14,538 bases of DNA from an uncultured Collinsella sp. (lineage in GTDB: Bacteria > Actinomycetota > Coriobacteriia > Coriobacteriales > Coriobacteriaceae), in NCBI GenBank assembly GCA_900549195.1, contig URNK01000025.1, positions 1 through 14,538 on the forward strand. Direction: 5' to 3'. How positions within the stretch are numbered: position 1 is the stretch's first letter; each line of letters opens with the position of its first letter. The notes beneath the pieces were generated by a model. That model saw only the letters and a program-made list of their open reading frames with translations, was not told where the DNA came from and did no database searches. Positions 6,508 through 14,489 of the stretch are shown here, piece by piece. Both the position numbers and the translations under genes were made by a program.

Positions 6508-9500
6508 ATGGACAACACGATCATTCGCGACCTCTTTGCAAAAGACATCAACCGCTCCATCAACGGCGTGGTCAAGGTCCAGGATTCAAAAGATGGGTCC
6601 ATCCGCCAGGAGCTTGACGAGTACGTGGTGACGCGCGAGCTGCAAGGGCACCTTGCCACGTTCTTCAAGGCATACGGCGATGCCATCGATGTGCGCACCG
6701 ACAAGATCGGCGTGTGGATCAGTGGCTTCTTCGGTTCCGGTAAATCACACTTCCTCAAGATGCTGAGCTACCTGCTCGAGAATCGCCAGATCGGTGGCAA
6801 GAGCGCCATCCGCTACTTTGACGGCAAAATCGTCGACCCCATGGTCGCGGCTGCCATGGAGCGCGCGTGCTCGGTGCCCACGCAGGCCATCCTCTTTAAC
6901 ATCGATAGCAAGGCGGGCCAGTGGAAGCAGGGTGATACGGCTCCCACGGCGCTGCTTCGCGGCTTTGAGCGCATGTTCTACGAGGCGCGCGGCTTCTACG
7001 GCGAGGACCTCAAGCTTGCAAAGCTCGAGGACTACATCGATTCCCTGGGCAAGACCCAGGAGTTCCGCGAGGCCTTTGAGCGCGTGAACGGCGAGTCCTG
7101 GCTCCAGACCCGCGACACCTACAGCTACTTTGAGGACGACGTGGTCGAGGTGCTGCAGAGCGTGCTCGGCATGAGCGAAAAGGCCGCATGGAACTGGCTC
7201 GAGGGTTCTGAGGATGAGGTTTTGGCCCCCGATGTCTTTGCCAAAAAGGTCAAGGACTACGTAGACGCTCAGGCAGCGGCCCACGGCGGCAACTTCCGTT
7301 TGCTCTTTATGGTCGACGAGGTGGGTCAGTTTATTACAAACGACAAGGACCCAAGCCTTATGCTGAGCCTTCAGACCATCGTCGAGGAGCTGGGTGCCGC
7401 CTGTGGTGGCCGCGTGTGGGTGATGGTTACGAGCCAGGAGGCCATCGACAACCTGAGCCTGCCCGTGGGCAACGACTTTTCAAAGATCCAGGGCCGCTTC
7501 AATACCCGCCTTTCGCTCTCCAGCTCCAGCGTGGACGAGGTCATCCAGCGCCGTGTGCTCGAGAAGACCGCGCCGGCGGCCGATATGCTTGCACAGGTCT
7601 ACGAGCGAGACGCCGCCGTCCTCAAAAACAGCTTTACCTTTGAGGGTGGCTCGCGCTCCGACCTTGCCGGCTACGCCAACTCCAAGGATTTTGTGGCCAG
7701 CTACCCGTTTGTGGGCTACCAGTTTAAGCTCCTGCCCGACGTGATGACCGAGGTGCGCAAGCACGGTGTCAAGGCCAAGCACATGTCAACGGGCGAGCGC
7801 TCCATGCTGAGCGCGTTCCAGGAGAGCGCTCAGGCCATCCAGTATGACCAGACCGGTGCACTCGTGCCTTTCTGGTGCTTCTTCGACACTATCTCCAAAG
7901 ACCTTGAGCACGGCATCAACCAGGTGGTCGACCGCGCGGTCCGTGCGGCCGAGGACGCAAAGGGCCTTGAACCCTACGACGTTCAGGTGCTCAAGCTCCT
8001 GTACCTGATTCGTTACATCGGCTACGTTAAGGCCACGGTCGAGAACATCTCCATCTTCATGATCGACGGCCTCGACGTGGACATGCGCGCCCTCAAGGAC
8101 CGCGTCAAGGAGTCCCTTGCCCGCCTGGAGCGCGAGAACTACGTGGCACGCCAGGGCGATGCCTATAGCTTCCTCACCGACGAGGAGCAGGAGATAGCGC
8201 AGGAGATCGCACGCACTCCGGTCGATAACGCGCAGGTGATCGAGTCTATCAAAAAGCGCCTGTTCGACAGCATCTACATCGCGCGTAAACTCAACCGCGG
8301 GGCCAACGACTTTCCGTTTGACCGCTATGTGGACGGCTCAATCCACGGTGCCAGCATGGGCGGCATGGAGCTTTGCGTGGCGACTATGGCGAGCGATCTG
8401 GGCCGTGCGGACGATACCGAGCTGGCCTTGGCTTCTTCGAGCAAAGCCATCGTGGCTTTGAGCGACGAGGCGGATTATTGGGAGACGCTCGTCAACGCCG
8501 CCAAGATCCGCAAGTACGCCAAGACGCGAAATCTCCAGGAGCTTCAGCCGAGTACGCGCCAGATCGTCGAGTCCAAGATGCGCGAGGCAGCCTATAACGA
8601 GAAAGAGGCCGATGTCCTTTTGAGCGAGGCCGTACTCCATGCACGTTGCGCGGTCAACGGCCGCATAATTGAGGTCCGCGCGGCCAAACCCGCTCAGGTC
8701 TTTGAGCAAGTGCTGGCGCAGCTGTGCGATGTGGTCTTTGAAAAGGCCGACTATATCGGCGCGCCGGTCACGAGCGATTCCGATATCCGCTCCACTCTGG
8801 CGGGCAACGTTCAAGCGGGGCTCGCTGGCATGGACGCGGGCAACACGCGTGCGCTCAAGGAGGTCGAGGACTACCTCAAAGTTCAGCTCCAGCGCCACCT
8901 GGATACCGCTATGGGCGATATCCAGCGCAGGTACCAGCAAAAGCCCTATGGCTGGCGCGAGGTTGACATCGCAAATGTGGTGGCGCAGCTTGTAGTGGAG
9001 CAGCGCGCGCAGGTGCTGTTTGGCGGTCAGACGGTTCAAGCTAACGACAGCCGCATGGTGTCGCTCCTGCGTAAGGATGCCGATAAGGCCCAGGTGCGTT
9101 TGCGCGTGCGCATGAGCGACCGGTTGCTGCGCGCCACGGGCGAGCTTATGCGTGACCTGTTTGATCTCAAGACCGTGCCCTCCAACGAGGATAAGCTCGT
9201 GGCCGAGCTCAAGGAGCGCCTTGAGGGCTTGCGTGAGGTGTGCGTCGCCATGGCACGCGACTACTACACGGGTATCAAGCCGGCCTACCCGTATCCCGGT
9301 GAGGACGAGTGCGAGAAGATGCGCTCGGAGGTGGTCGACGTTCTTAAGGACCAGAACGAGGCCGAGGCGTTCTTGACCACGTTCACCAAGCATGAGGAGC
9401 GTTTGCTCGATGCCAAGGAAGACTTTGACAAGGTGGTTGAGTTCTTCGAGTCCAATCAACGAACAGCGTTTGACCACGCCAAGGATTTCTTGAGCCGCAC

Positions 9501-10170
9501 CGAGGGCATCGAGTATGCCTCCGATGACATTCCCAACGCGGTGGAGAACGTGGCAAAGGTACGCGAGATCCTCAAAGACCCAAAGCCCTACGGCCGCATT
9601 AAAGACCTTCAGCCGTTGATGGCACCCGTCAAGGAAGACATCAAAAAGCACCTGGGCATTCGCCGCAACGAGTTCTTGTGTCGTATCGAAAACGACCTGC
9701 AGGATTTGCGGAAGCAGGCCGAGAGCCAAGAAGGTTTTGTCAAGCAGGCCAAGGATGCCATCGCGGACGCCAACACCAGGTATGAGTCGTTCAAGAACCG
9801 CGCCCATGGCGTCCAGAGCCTCAACGAGCTTAACGCCCTCGCGGCAAACTGGGAAAACTGGATCGTTGCTGCAACCAACAAGATATACGACGCCGTGGAT
9901 GAGGCCCGCATGCGAATGGACAACGAGCGCCGCACCACCGAGGTCACGAGTACGGGTGAGGTGGTCAAGAAGATCTCCAACAAGGGCGCCGCATCGTCTG
10001 CGCCCGTGCCCGCGTCTAAGCCCCAGCGCAAGATCAAGACCGTGCGCCGCGCCGATTTGGCCAAGCCGAGTCGCCTCTTGTCCGCAGAGGACGTGGAGCG
10101 CTACGTGGACGACCTGCGCTCTCGCCTTATGCAGGAGCTCGCTGCAAACGACGAGATTCGTATCAACTAA
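6508..10170 (+). CDS. brxC: BREX P-loop ATPase BrxC
   Basis: BrxC is the large ATPase of type 1 BREX and is needed for defence. The start is ATG 6508, preceded by AAAGGAG; an in-frame ATG at 6475 lacks a site and adds an unlikely peptide. The product has 1220 residues, the normal size. The N-terminus MDNTIIRDLFAKDINRSING is family-typical. Walker A is GFFGSGKS at 73–80 followed by H81, and Walker B is LLFMVDE at 265–271. VWVMVTSQEAID at 303–314 resembles the sensor region of AAA-type ATPases. The C-terminal third (roughly 880–1130) is rich in charged helices, probably coiled coil. All nucleotide-site residues are intact. A stem-loop separates the gene from pglX. Confidence 0.95.
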   Translation: MDNTIIRDLFAKDINRSINGVVKVQDSKDGSIRQELDEYVVTRELQGHLATFFKAYGDAIDVRTDKIGVWISGFFGSGKSHFLKMLSYLLENRQIGGKSAIRYFDGKIVDPMVAAAMERACSVPTQAILFNIDSKAGQWKQGDTAPTALLRGFERMFYEARGFYGEDLKLAKLEDYIDSLGKTQEFREAFERVNGESWLQTRDTYSYFEDDVVEVLQSVLGMSEKAAWNWLEGSEDEVLAPDVFAKKVKDYVDAQAAAHGGNFRLLFMVDEVGQFITNDKDPSLMLSLQTIVEELGAACGGRVWVMVTSQEAIDNLSLPVGNDFSKIQGRFNTRLSLSSSSVDEVIQRRVLEKTAPAADMLAQVYERDAAVLKNSFTFEGGSRSDLAGYANSKDFVASYPFVGYQFKLLPDVMTEVRKHGVKAKHMSTGERSMLSAFQESAQAIQYDQTGALVPFWCFFDTISKDLEHGINQVVDRAVRAAEDAKGLEPYDVQVLKLLYLIRYIGYVKATVENISIFMIDGLDVDMRALKDRVKESLARLERENYVARQGDAYSFLTDEEQEIAQEIARTPVDNAQVIESIKKRLFDSIYIARKLNRGANDFPFDRYVDGSIHGASMGGMELCVATMASDLGRADDTELALASSSKAIVALSDEADYWETLVNAAKIRKYAKTRNLQELQPSTRQIVESKMREAAYNEKEADVLLSEAVLHARCAVNGRIIEVRAAKPAQVFEQVLAQLCDVVFEKADYIGAPVTSDSDIRSTLAGNVQAGLAGMDAGNTRALKEVEDYLKVQLQRHLDTAMGDIQRRYQQKPYGWREVDIANVVAQLVVEQRAQVLFGGQTVQANDSRMVSLLRKDADKAQVRLRVRMSDRLLRATGELMRDLFDLKTVPSNEDKLVAELKERLEGLREVCVAMARDYYTGIKPAYPYPGEDECEKMRSEVVDVLKDQNEAEAFLTTFTKHEERLLDAKEDFDKVVEFFESNQRTAFDHAKDFLSRTEGIEYASDDIPNAVENVAKVREILKDPKPYGRIKDLQPLMAPVKEDIKKHLGIRRNEFLCRIENDLQDLRKQAESQEGFVKQAKDAIADANTRYESFKNRAHGVQSLNELNALAANWENWIVAATNKIYDAVDEARMRMDNERRTTEVTSTGEVVKKISNKGAASSAPVPASKPQRKIKTVRRADLAKPSRLLSAEDVERYVDDLRSRLMQELAANDEIRIN

Positions 10171-10178
10171 CTCGCGGA

Positions 10179-10210
10179 GCCACCGGTGCCAAAGCGAGCA
10201 CCGGTGGTTT
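10179..10210 (+). terminator. Terminator-like hairpin between brxC and pglX
   Basis: CCACCGGTGC (10180–10189) and GCACCGGTGG (10198–10207) form a perfect 10-base-pair stem with an 8-base loop, 9 bases after the brxC stop. Only TTT and then ATGGCGTTT follow, so termination is likely partial. It may act as an attenuator or mRNA processing point inside the operon. Confidence 0.6.
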
Positions 10211-10236
10211 ATGGCGTTTAGAAAGGCTCATCAACC

Positions 10237-12726
10237 ATGAACGATTCTGCTCTTAAGAGCTTCTGCACCTGGGCCCGTACAGAGCTCATCAAAGGCGTGG
10301 AGGCACAGATGGTGCGCTACGGCGTCACCGAACCTGCACCTTCGCCCGTTGGGTCCGAGACCGTCAACGGCCTGCCCCTAAGTCCTGCTGAGGTTGTGCA
10401 GCGTGACGAGCTGCTGCGCATACAGACAGAGGTGGGTCACGAGGCGCTGCGCGACCGAGCGGCCTACACCTGGTTCAACCGCATCGTGGCCATTCGCTTT
10501 ATGGATGCGCGCGGATGGCTCCCCAGCCGTATGCGCATGCTGAGTCGTGCGGACGGCAGCCATGGCAGCGAGGCCGTGGAGAACGCACTGGACGTGGAGA
10601 TAGCGACGGCCGATACCGATCGCATAGCCGAGCTCAAGATGGCGGGCTTGGATGAACCGCTGTGGCGCTACCTGTTTATGGCTCAGTGCGAGGAGCTTGC
10701 CGATTGCCTGCCGGGCGTCTTTGAACGCGTGGGCGGTGCCATGGAGCTGCTGTTGCCCCAGGGCCTCATGATGTCCGACGGCGTGGTGGGCAAACTCAAC
10801 ACCATTCTCGCTGACGAGGACTGGCGCAAGGGCGTGACCGTTCTGGGCTGGATGTATCAGTACTACAACGCTGACGTCAAAGACGAGTTCTTCAAGGCAA
10901 AACGCAAAGCAGCGGCGGCGGACATCGCGCCCGCCACGCAGCTCTTCACCCCCGAGTGGATCGTGCGCTATATGGTCCAGAACTCGCTCGGCCGTCTGTG
11001 GATGCTCAACAACCCGGGGAGTTCGCTGCGCGAGCGCATGGAGTATTACATCGAGCCTGATACTGAGCACGAGGACTTCATCCGCATTTCGAGCCCCGAG
11101 GAGATAACCCTCTGCGACCCCGCATGTGGCTCGGGCCATATCCTGGTCTATGCGTTTGAGCTGCTCTTTGCCGTGTACGAGGAGCGCGGCTACCGCGAGC
11201 GCGAGATCCCGGAGCTCATCCTGACCAAAAACCTCGCTGGCATGGAGATCGACCCCCGTGCGGCTCAGATCGCGGAGCTGGCGCTTGCCATGTGCGCCCG
11301 CGAGCACGATCGTCGCTTCTTTAGGCGTGGCGTTCGCGCCGACGTTGCCGTGCTCTCGAGCATCCCGCTAGGGGAGGACGAGCTGCCGGGTAACAAGAAG
11401 CTCGCCGAGGAGCTGAGTCATTTGGGCGAGATCGGTTCGCTGCTCAATCCCTCAGAGGACGAGATCGACGAGCTCAAGGCTGCCGCCGCGAGTTGTTCCG
11501 ATGACCTTTTTGCCGCTACGGCCAAAACTAAGCTCGAAAGCGCTGCCGCCATCTGCGAGAAGCTGTCCCGTCGTTTTACCTGCACCGTTGCGAATCCTCC
11601 GTATATGGGCAGCAGCAGCTTTAATCCATTCATGAGCAAGTGGATCAAGAAGAACTACCCCGACGTGAAGAGCGACCTCTGCACGTGCTTTATCGAGCGC
11701 GGTTTTAACCTTGTCGAGGATAAGGGCTACGCCGCAATGGTTACCATGCAGAGTTGGATGTTCCTGGGCAGCTTTGAGAAGATGCGCTCTTCGATCATCG
11801 AGGGCAAGACGATTGTCTCGATGGCTCATCTCGGCCCCCGCGCATTTGACGCCATCGGCGGCGAGGTCGTCAACGTAACCGCCGATGTCATCTACAACGG
11901 CCGCGCGGCATACGAGGGCGCTTACGTGCGCCTCGTCGACATCAACGGTAGTGAGGCGAAGCGTCTCAAGCTGCTCGAGGCGATCCGAGATCCCGACTGC
12001 GGCTGGTTCTACCGCCGCGACGCCGACATCTTCAAGCAGATCCCCGGCGCCCCAATAGCCTACTGGGCTGGGGGCGGAATACTATCTGCATTTAAATCAA
12101 ATCCAGCTGTTGGTACGCGCGCGTCGCTTCAAGCTGGAATCACAACGGGAAACAATGACTTATTCATTAGAGCTTGGTGGGAGGTCCAACTATCAAAGTT
12201 TGATAGGGAGTGCTCATCGATTAACGAGGTCCAAACCACAACGTGTTGGTATCCATGTAACAAAGGTGGTAGCTATCGCAAGTGGTATGGCAACCGAGAT
12301 AACGTTATGAATTTCTCAGTCACTGGCCAACTGGAGATGAAAAAACAGTCAGGATTCCGCCCCGTCAGCCTTGATGATCAATTTAGGCCGTCGATCTCTT
12401 GGTCAGACGTTACGTCCGATCGCAATTCGTTTAGAGTCAACGGCGGACACAGTCTGTTTGAGCATGCTGGAAGTTGCGCATTTATTGCAGATGACAACCT
12501 ACTTCCGCTAATTGCCTACCTGAATTCATCCGCAGCATCTGTGATGCTCAGAATGATTAACCCAACTCTTAATTGTAATGCGGGCGTTGTGTCAAGGCTG
12601 CCGCTTCTTGGCCTTGGTGAAGAGGGCCGTATCTCTAGCATGGCTGAACTGGCTATCGAACTGTCAAAAACCGACTGGGACTCGTTTGAAACCTCCTGGG
12701 ATTTTAAACGTCACCCCTTATTGTGA
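10237..12726 (+). CDS. pglX: BREX methyltransferase PglX, N-terminal half (catalytic and target-recognition parts)
   Basis: PglX is the adenine-N6 methyltransferase of BREX; it marks host DNA at a non-palindromic site and takes part in blocking phage DNA. This 829-residue frame has the SAM motif DPACGSG at 294–300, the catalytic motif NPPYMG at 453–458, and AGMEIDPRAAQIAELAL between them. From about residue 605 (PIAYWAG) comes target-recognition sequence with TTGNNDLFIR, KGGSYRKWYGN and NPTLN. It ends with DWDSFETSWDFKRHPLL and a TGA stop. In type 1 PglX of about 1150–1200 residues the chain runs on from this exact point into the helical part found at 13410. The 3' 650 bases are AT-richer than the rest. 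The ATG has GAAAGG about 10 bases upstream. The catalytic residues are intact, so activity with the other half in trans is possible. Confidence 0.93.
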   Translation: MNDSALKSFCTWARTELIKGVEAQMVRYGVTEPAPSPVGSETVNGLPLSPAEVVQRDELLRIQTEVGHEALRDRAAYTWFNRIVAIRFMDARGWLPSRMRMLSRADGSHGSEAVENALDVEIATADTDRIAELKMAGLDEPLWRYLFMAQCEELADCLPGVFERVGGAMELLLPQGLMMSDGVVGKLNTILADEDWRKGVTVLGWMYQYYNADVKDEFFKAKRKAAAADIAPATQLFTPEWIVRYMVQNSLGRLWMLNNPGSSLRERMEYYIEPDTEHEDFIRISSPEEITLCDPACGSGHILVYAFELLFAVYEERGYREREIPELILTKNLAGMEIDPRAAQIAELALAMCAREHDRRFFRRGVRADVAVLSSIPLGEDELPGNKKLAEELSHLGEIGSLLNPSEDEIDELKAAAASCSDDLFAATAKTKLESAAAICEKLSRRFTCTVANPPYMGSSSFNPFMSKWIKKNYPDVKSDLCTCFIERGFNLVEDKGYAAMVTMQSWMFLGSFEKMRSSIIEGKTIVSMAHLGPRAFDAIGGEVVNVTADVIYNGRAAYEGAYVRLVDINGSEAKRLKLLEAIRDPDCGWFYRRDADIFKQIPGAPIAYWAGGGILSAFKSNPAVGTRASLQAGITTGNNDLFIRAWWEVQLSKFDRECSSINEVQTTTCWYPCNKGGSYRKWYGNRDNVMNFSVTGQLEMKKQSGFRPVSLDDQFRPSISWSDVTSDRNSFRVNGGHSLFEHAGSCAFIADDNLLPLIAYLNSSAASVMLRMINPTLNCNAGVVSRLPLLGLGEEGRISSMAELAIELSKTDWDSFETSWDFKRHPLL

Positions 12727-12735
12727 GTGATCAGC

Positions 12736-13335
12736 ATGAGGTACATTCGCCGACTATTTATTTCTTTGGCTGTTTCAATTCCATGCTTAGTGGTTTTCAC
12801 GCTACTGTTTAAAGCTCTTCTTGGATTTCTATCCGGCATTTGCTCGCTTCCGTTGCTCAACTCTTTATCGTCGGGGGATTTGTTAAATGGAGTCGGGACG
12901 TTTTCGGCAGTCATTATTGCAGTGGTCTCGTATCAGCACGACATAGAAACGAAGCAAGAAGAAGAGAGGTCTCGGAGCGAAAAGGCTAAGCCTCAAGTTG
13001 AGGTGGACAGTTTCGAGGAAGATTACGGATTCATTGTTTCGATTACCAATGTAGGTCCCCGGCCAATTCCGTCAATTATTGTGGAGGAAAAGCCAGTCGT
13101 ATCTAATCTTGAGCCTGGAGATACCTGTCGTTTTGATTACATCGGTTTTGAGTCGTGTGAGTCGTATGAAGGCGAGGTTGAGGGCTCCAATTACGTTGTT
13201 TCAACGAGGACCTTTCGCGATGGGGTAAGCCTTTGGCTCTTTATGTATGACATTTTGGGTAAGGCTTGGATGAGTGAATATACGCTCGAGGAAGATGGTG
13301 CCCGGTTGTTGGACGGACCCTCCTGGGTGCTGTGA
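12736..13335 (+). CDS. Unrecognised small membrane protein inserted between the pglX halves
   Basis: I do not recognise this family. From ATG 12736 the product has 199 residues; GTG 12727, right after the pglX stop, is an alternative start. Two hydrophobic segments are visible: FISLAVSIPCLVVFTLLF near 7–24 and a second near GVGTFSAVIIAVVSY at about 53–67. A charged stretch (HDIETKQEEERSRSEK) follows, then about 120 residues that alternate like beta strands (KPQVEVDSF, GFIVSITNVG, LEPGDTCRFDYIGF). This layout of a short membrane anchor plus a cytoplasmic beta domain is common among small accessory defence proteins. That is analogy only. The DNA is AT-rich: 25 of 60 bases are G/C at 13021–13080 against 35 of 60 at 13441–13500. 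No transposase or terminal repeats surround it. Confidence 0.72.
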   Translation: MRYIRRLFISLAVSIPCLVVFTLLFKALLGFLSGICSLPLLNSLSSGDLLNGVGTFSAVIIAVVSYQHDIETKQEEERSRSEKAKPQVEVDSFEEDYGFIVSITNVGPRPIPSIIVEEKPVVSNLEPGDTCRFDYIGFESCESYEGEVEGSNYVVSTRTFRDGVSLWLFMYDILGKAWMSEYTLEEDGARLLDGPSWVL

Positions 13336-13342
13336 GAAAAGC

Positions 13343-13372
13343 TTGACTACCACATAAAATGCCCCTTTGAAT
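13343..13372 (+). promoter_or_regulatory. Weak promoter candidate ahead of the PglX C-terminal half
   Basis: TTGACT (13343–13348) and TTGAAT (13367–13372) are spaced by 18 bases in an AT-rich gap of 74 bases. The -10 is poor. If real, it would let the C-terminal half be made independently of the upstream genes. Confidence 0.2.
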
Positions 13373-13409
13373 CATTGTTTTTAATCCCCTACTACCTGGA
13401 AGGCGTTCC

Positions 13410-14378
13410 ATGTCAACACTGCTCGCCGATAAATACGAGGCTCGCAAAGCCGAGGTTAACGCTCGCTTTGAGCAGCTTCGCGCTAACGAGGAGGAGCTCA
13501 ACCGAATCTTTGCCAAGATCTACAACATGGAGGGCGAGGTGCCCATCGAGGTCGAGGATAAGTACGTGTCGGTGGCGCGCATCTTTGATACCGCCGACGA
13601 GATCCCTGAGAGCTACAAGGGCAACAAGTACGTGCGCACCAAGCGCGACGAGATCACCTCGCTCATAAGCTATGCCGTGGGCTGCATGTTCGGTCGCTAT
13701 TCGCTGGATGTGGACGGTCTGGTTCTGGCCGACCAGGGCGCCACGGTCGACGACTATCTGGCCAAGGTGCCCGATCCCGATCACGTGACCTTTATGCCCG
13801 ATGCCGACAACGTGCTGCCCATCACCGACGACGAGTACTTTGACGACGACATCGTGCGTTACTTTATCGACTTTGTGCGCACCGCGTACGGCGAGGAGAC
13901 ACTCGAACAGAACCTGGCCTTTATTGCCGAGGCGCTCGGCGGCAAGGGCACCTCGCGCGAGGTGATTCGCACCTACTTTTTGAAGGACTTCTATAAGGAC
14001 CACTGCCAGACCTATAAGAAACGCCCCATCTACTGGCTGTTCGACAGCGGCAAGAAGAACGGCTTCAAGTGCCTTGTTTACATGCATCGCTACCAGCCTG
14101 ACCTGTTGGCTCGCATCCGCACCGACTATGTGCATGAGCAGCAGGAGCGCTACCGTGCCCAGATTGGGTATGCCAACGATGCCCTTGTCAGTGCCGAGCG
14201 CGGCGAGCGCGTGCGCTTGGATAAGCGCATCAAAAAGCTCAACGACCAGCTCAAAGAGACCATTGCCTACGAGGAGAAACTGCACCACTTGGCAGACCAG
14301 ATGATTAAGATCGACCTGGATGACGGCGTCAAGGTCAACTACGCCAAGTTTCAGGATGTGCTGGCGAAGATTAAGTAA
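13410..14378 (+). CDS. pglX: BREX methyltransferase PglX, C-terminal half as a separate protein
   Basis: This 322-residue product is the C-terminal third of type 1 PglX. It opens with a charged helix (EARKAEVNARFEQLRANEEELNRIF as positions 10–34), then EVEDKYVSVAR. Next come ITSLISYAVGCMFGRYSLD and DDEYFDDDIVRYFIDFV. The strongly conserved ALGGKGTSREVIR, FLKDFYKDHCQTYKKRPIYW and LFDSGKKNGFK block follows near 186–225, then YMHRY and a long terminal coiled coil. It has its own ATG with GGAAGG 7 bases upstream, so it is built to be translated as a separate chain. It has no methyltransferase motifs and should need the N-terminal half to act. Its base composition matches brxC, unlike the DNA just upstream. 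pglZ starts 23 bases later. Confidence 0.92.
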   Translation: MSTLLADKYEARKAEVNARFEQLRANEEELNRIFAKIYNMEGEVPIEVEDKYVSVARIFDTADEIPESYKGNKYVRTKRDEITSLISYAVGCMFGRYSLDVDGLVLADQGATVDDYLAKVPDPDHVTFMPDADNVLPITDDEYFDDDIVRYFIDFVRTAYGEETLEQNLAFIAEALGGKGTSREVIRTYFLKDFYKDHCQTYKKRPIYWLFDSGKKNGFKCLVYMHRYQPDLLARIRTDYVHEQQERYRAQIGYANDALVSAERGERVRLDKRIKKLNDQLKETIAYEEKLHHLADQMIKIDLDDGVKVNYAKFQDVLAKIK

Positions 14379-14401
14379 CTGCAGATACGGTAAGGATATT
14401 C

Positions 14402-14489
14402 ATGCCCAAGATCGATGTAGAAGAACAGCTCAAGCTGCGATTTTTGCAGCCGTTGCTCGCATGCATGCCCCGCCGTGTGGTGGTTTGGC
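14402..14489 (+). CDS. pglZ: BREX alkaline-phosphatase-like protein PglZ, first 29 codons only
   Basis: ATG 14402 follows AAGGA by about 6 bases. The 29 residues before the adapter read MPKIDVEEQLKLRF, then LQPLL and RRVVVW. This matches the start of PglZ proteins (L-ERF-PL…RRIVFW) and the expected gene order after pglX. PglZ is a predicted alkaline-phosphatase-superfamily nuclease and BREX core member. The remainder is missing because the contig ends in adapter, not because the gene is broken. Residues read beyond 14489 are artefact. Confidence 0.8.

Noticed and set aside
8338..9807. 489-residue open frame on the minus strand within brxC
   Set aside because: It is complementary to the conserved helical part of brxC and has no recognisable motif; a shadow frame.
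10378..11307. 309-residue open frame on the minus strand within pglX
   Set aside because: It is antisense to the PglX methyltransferase domain, including the DPACGSG motif; a shadow frame.
12727..13409. Insertion sequence as the cause of the pglX split
   Set aside because: The inserted gene has no transposase features, and I see no terminal inverted repeats or target duplication beyond the short PLL resemblance.
13413..14288. 291-residue open frame on the minus strand over the PglX C-terminal half
   Set aside because: The plus-strand frame matches strongly conserved PglX blocks; the minus frame is V/L/A/H-rich shadow sequence.
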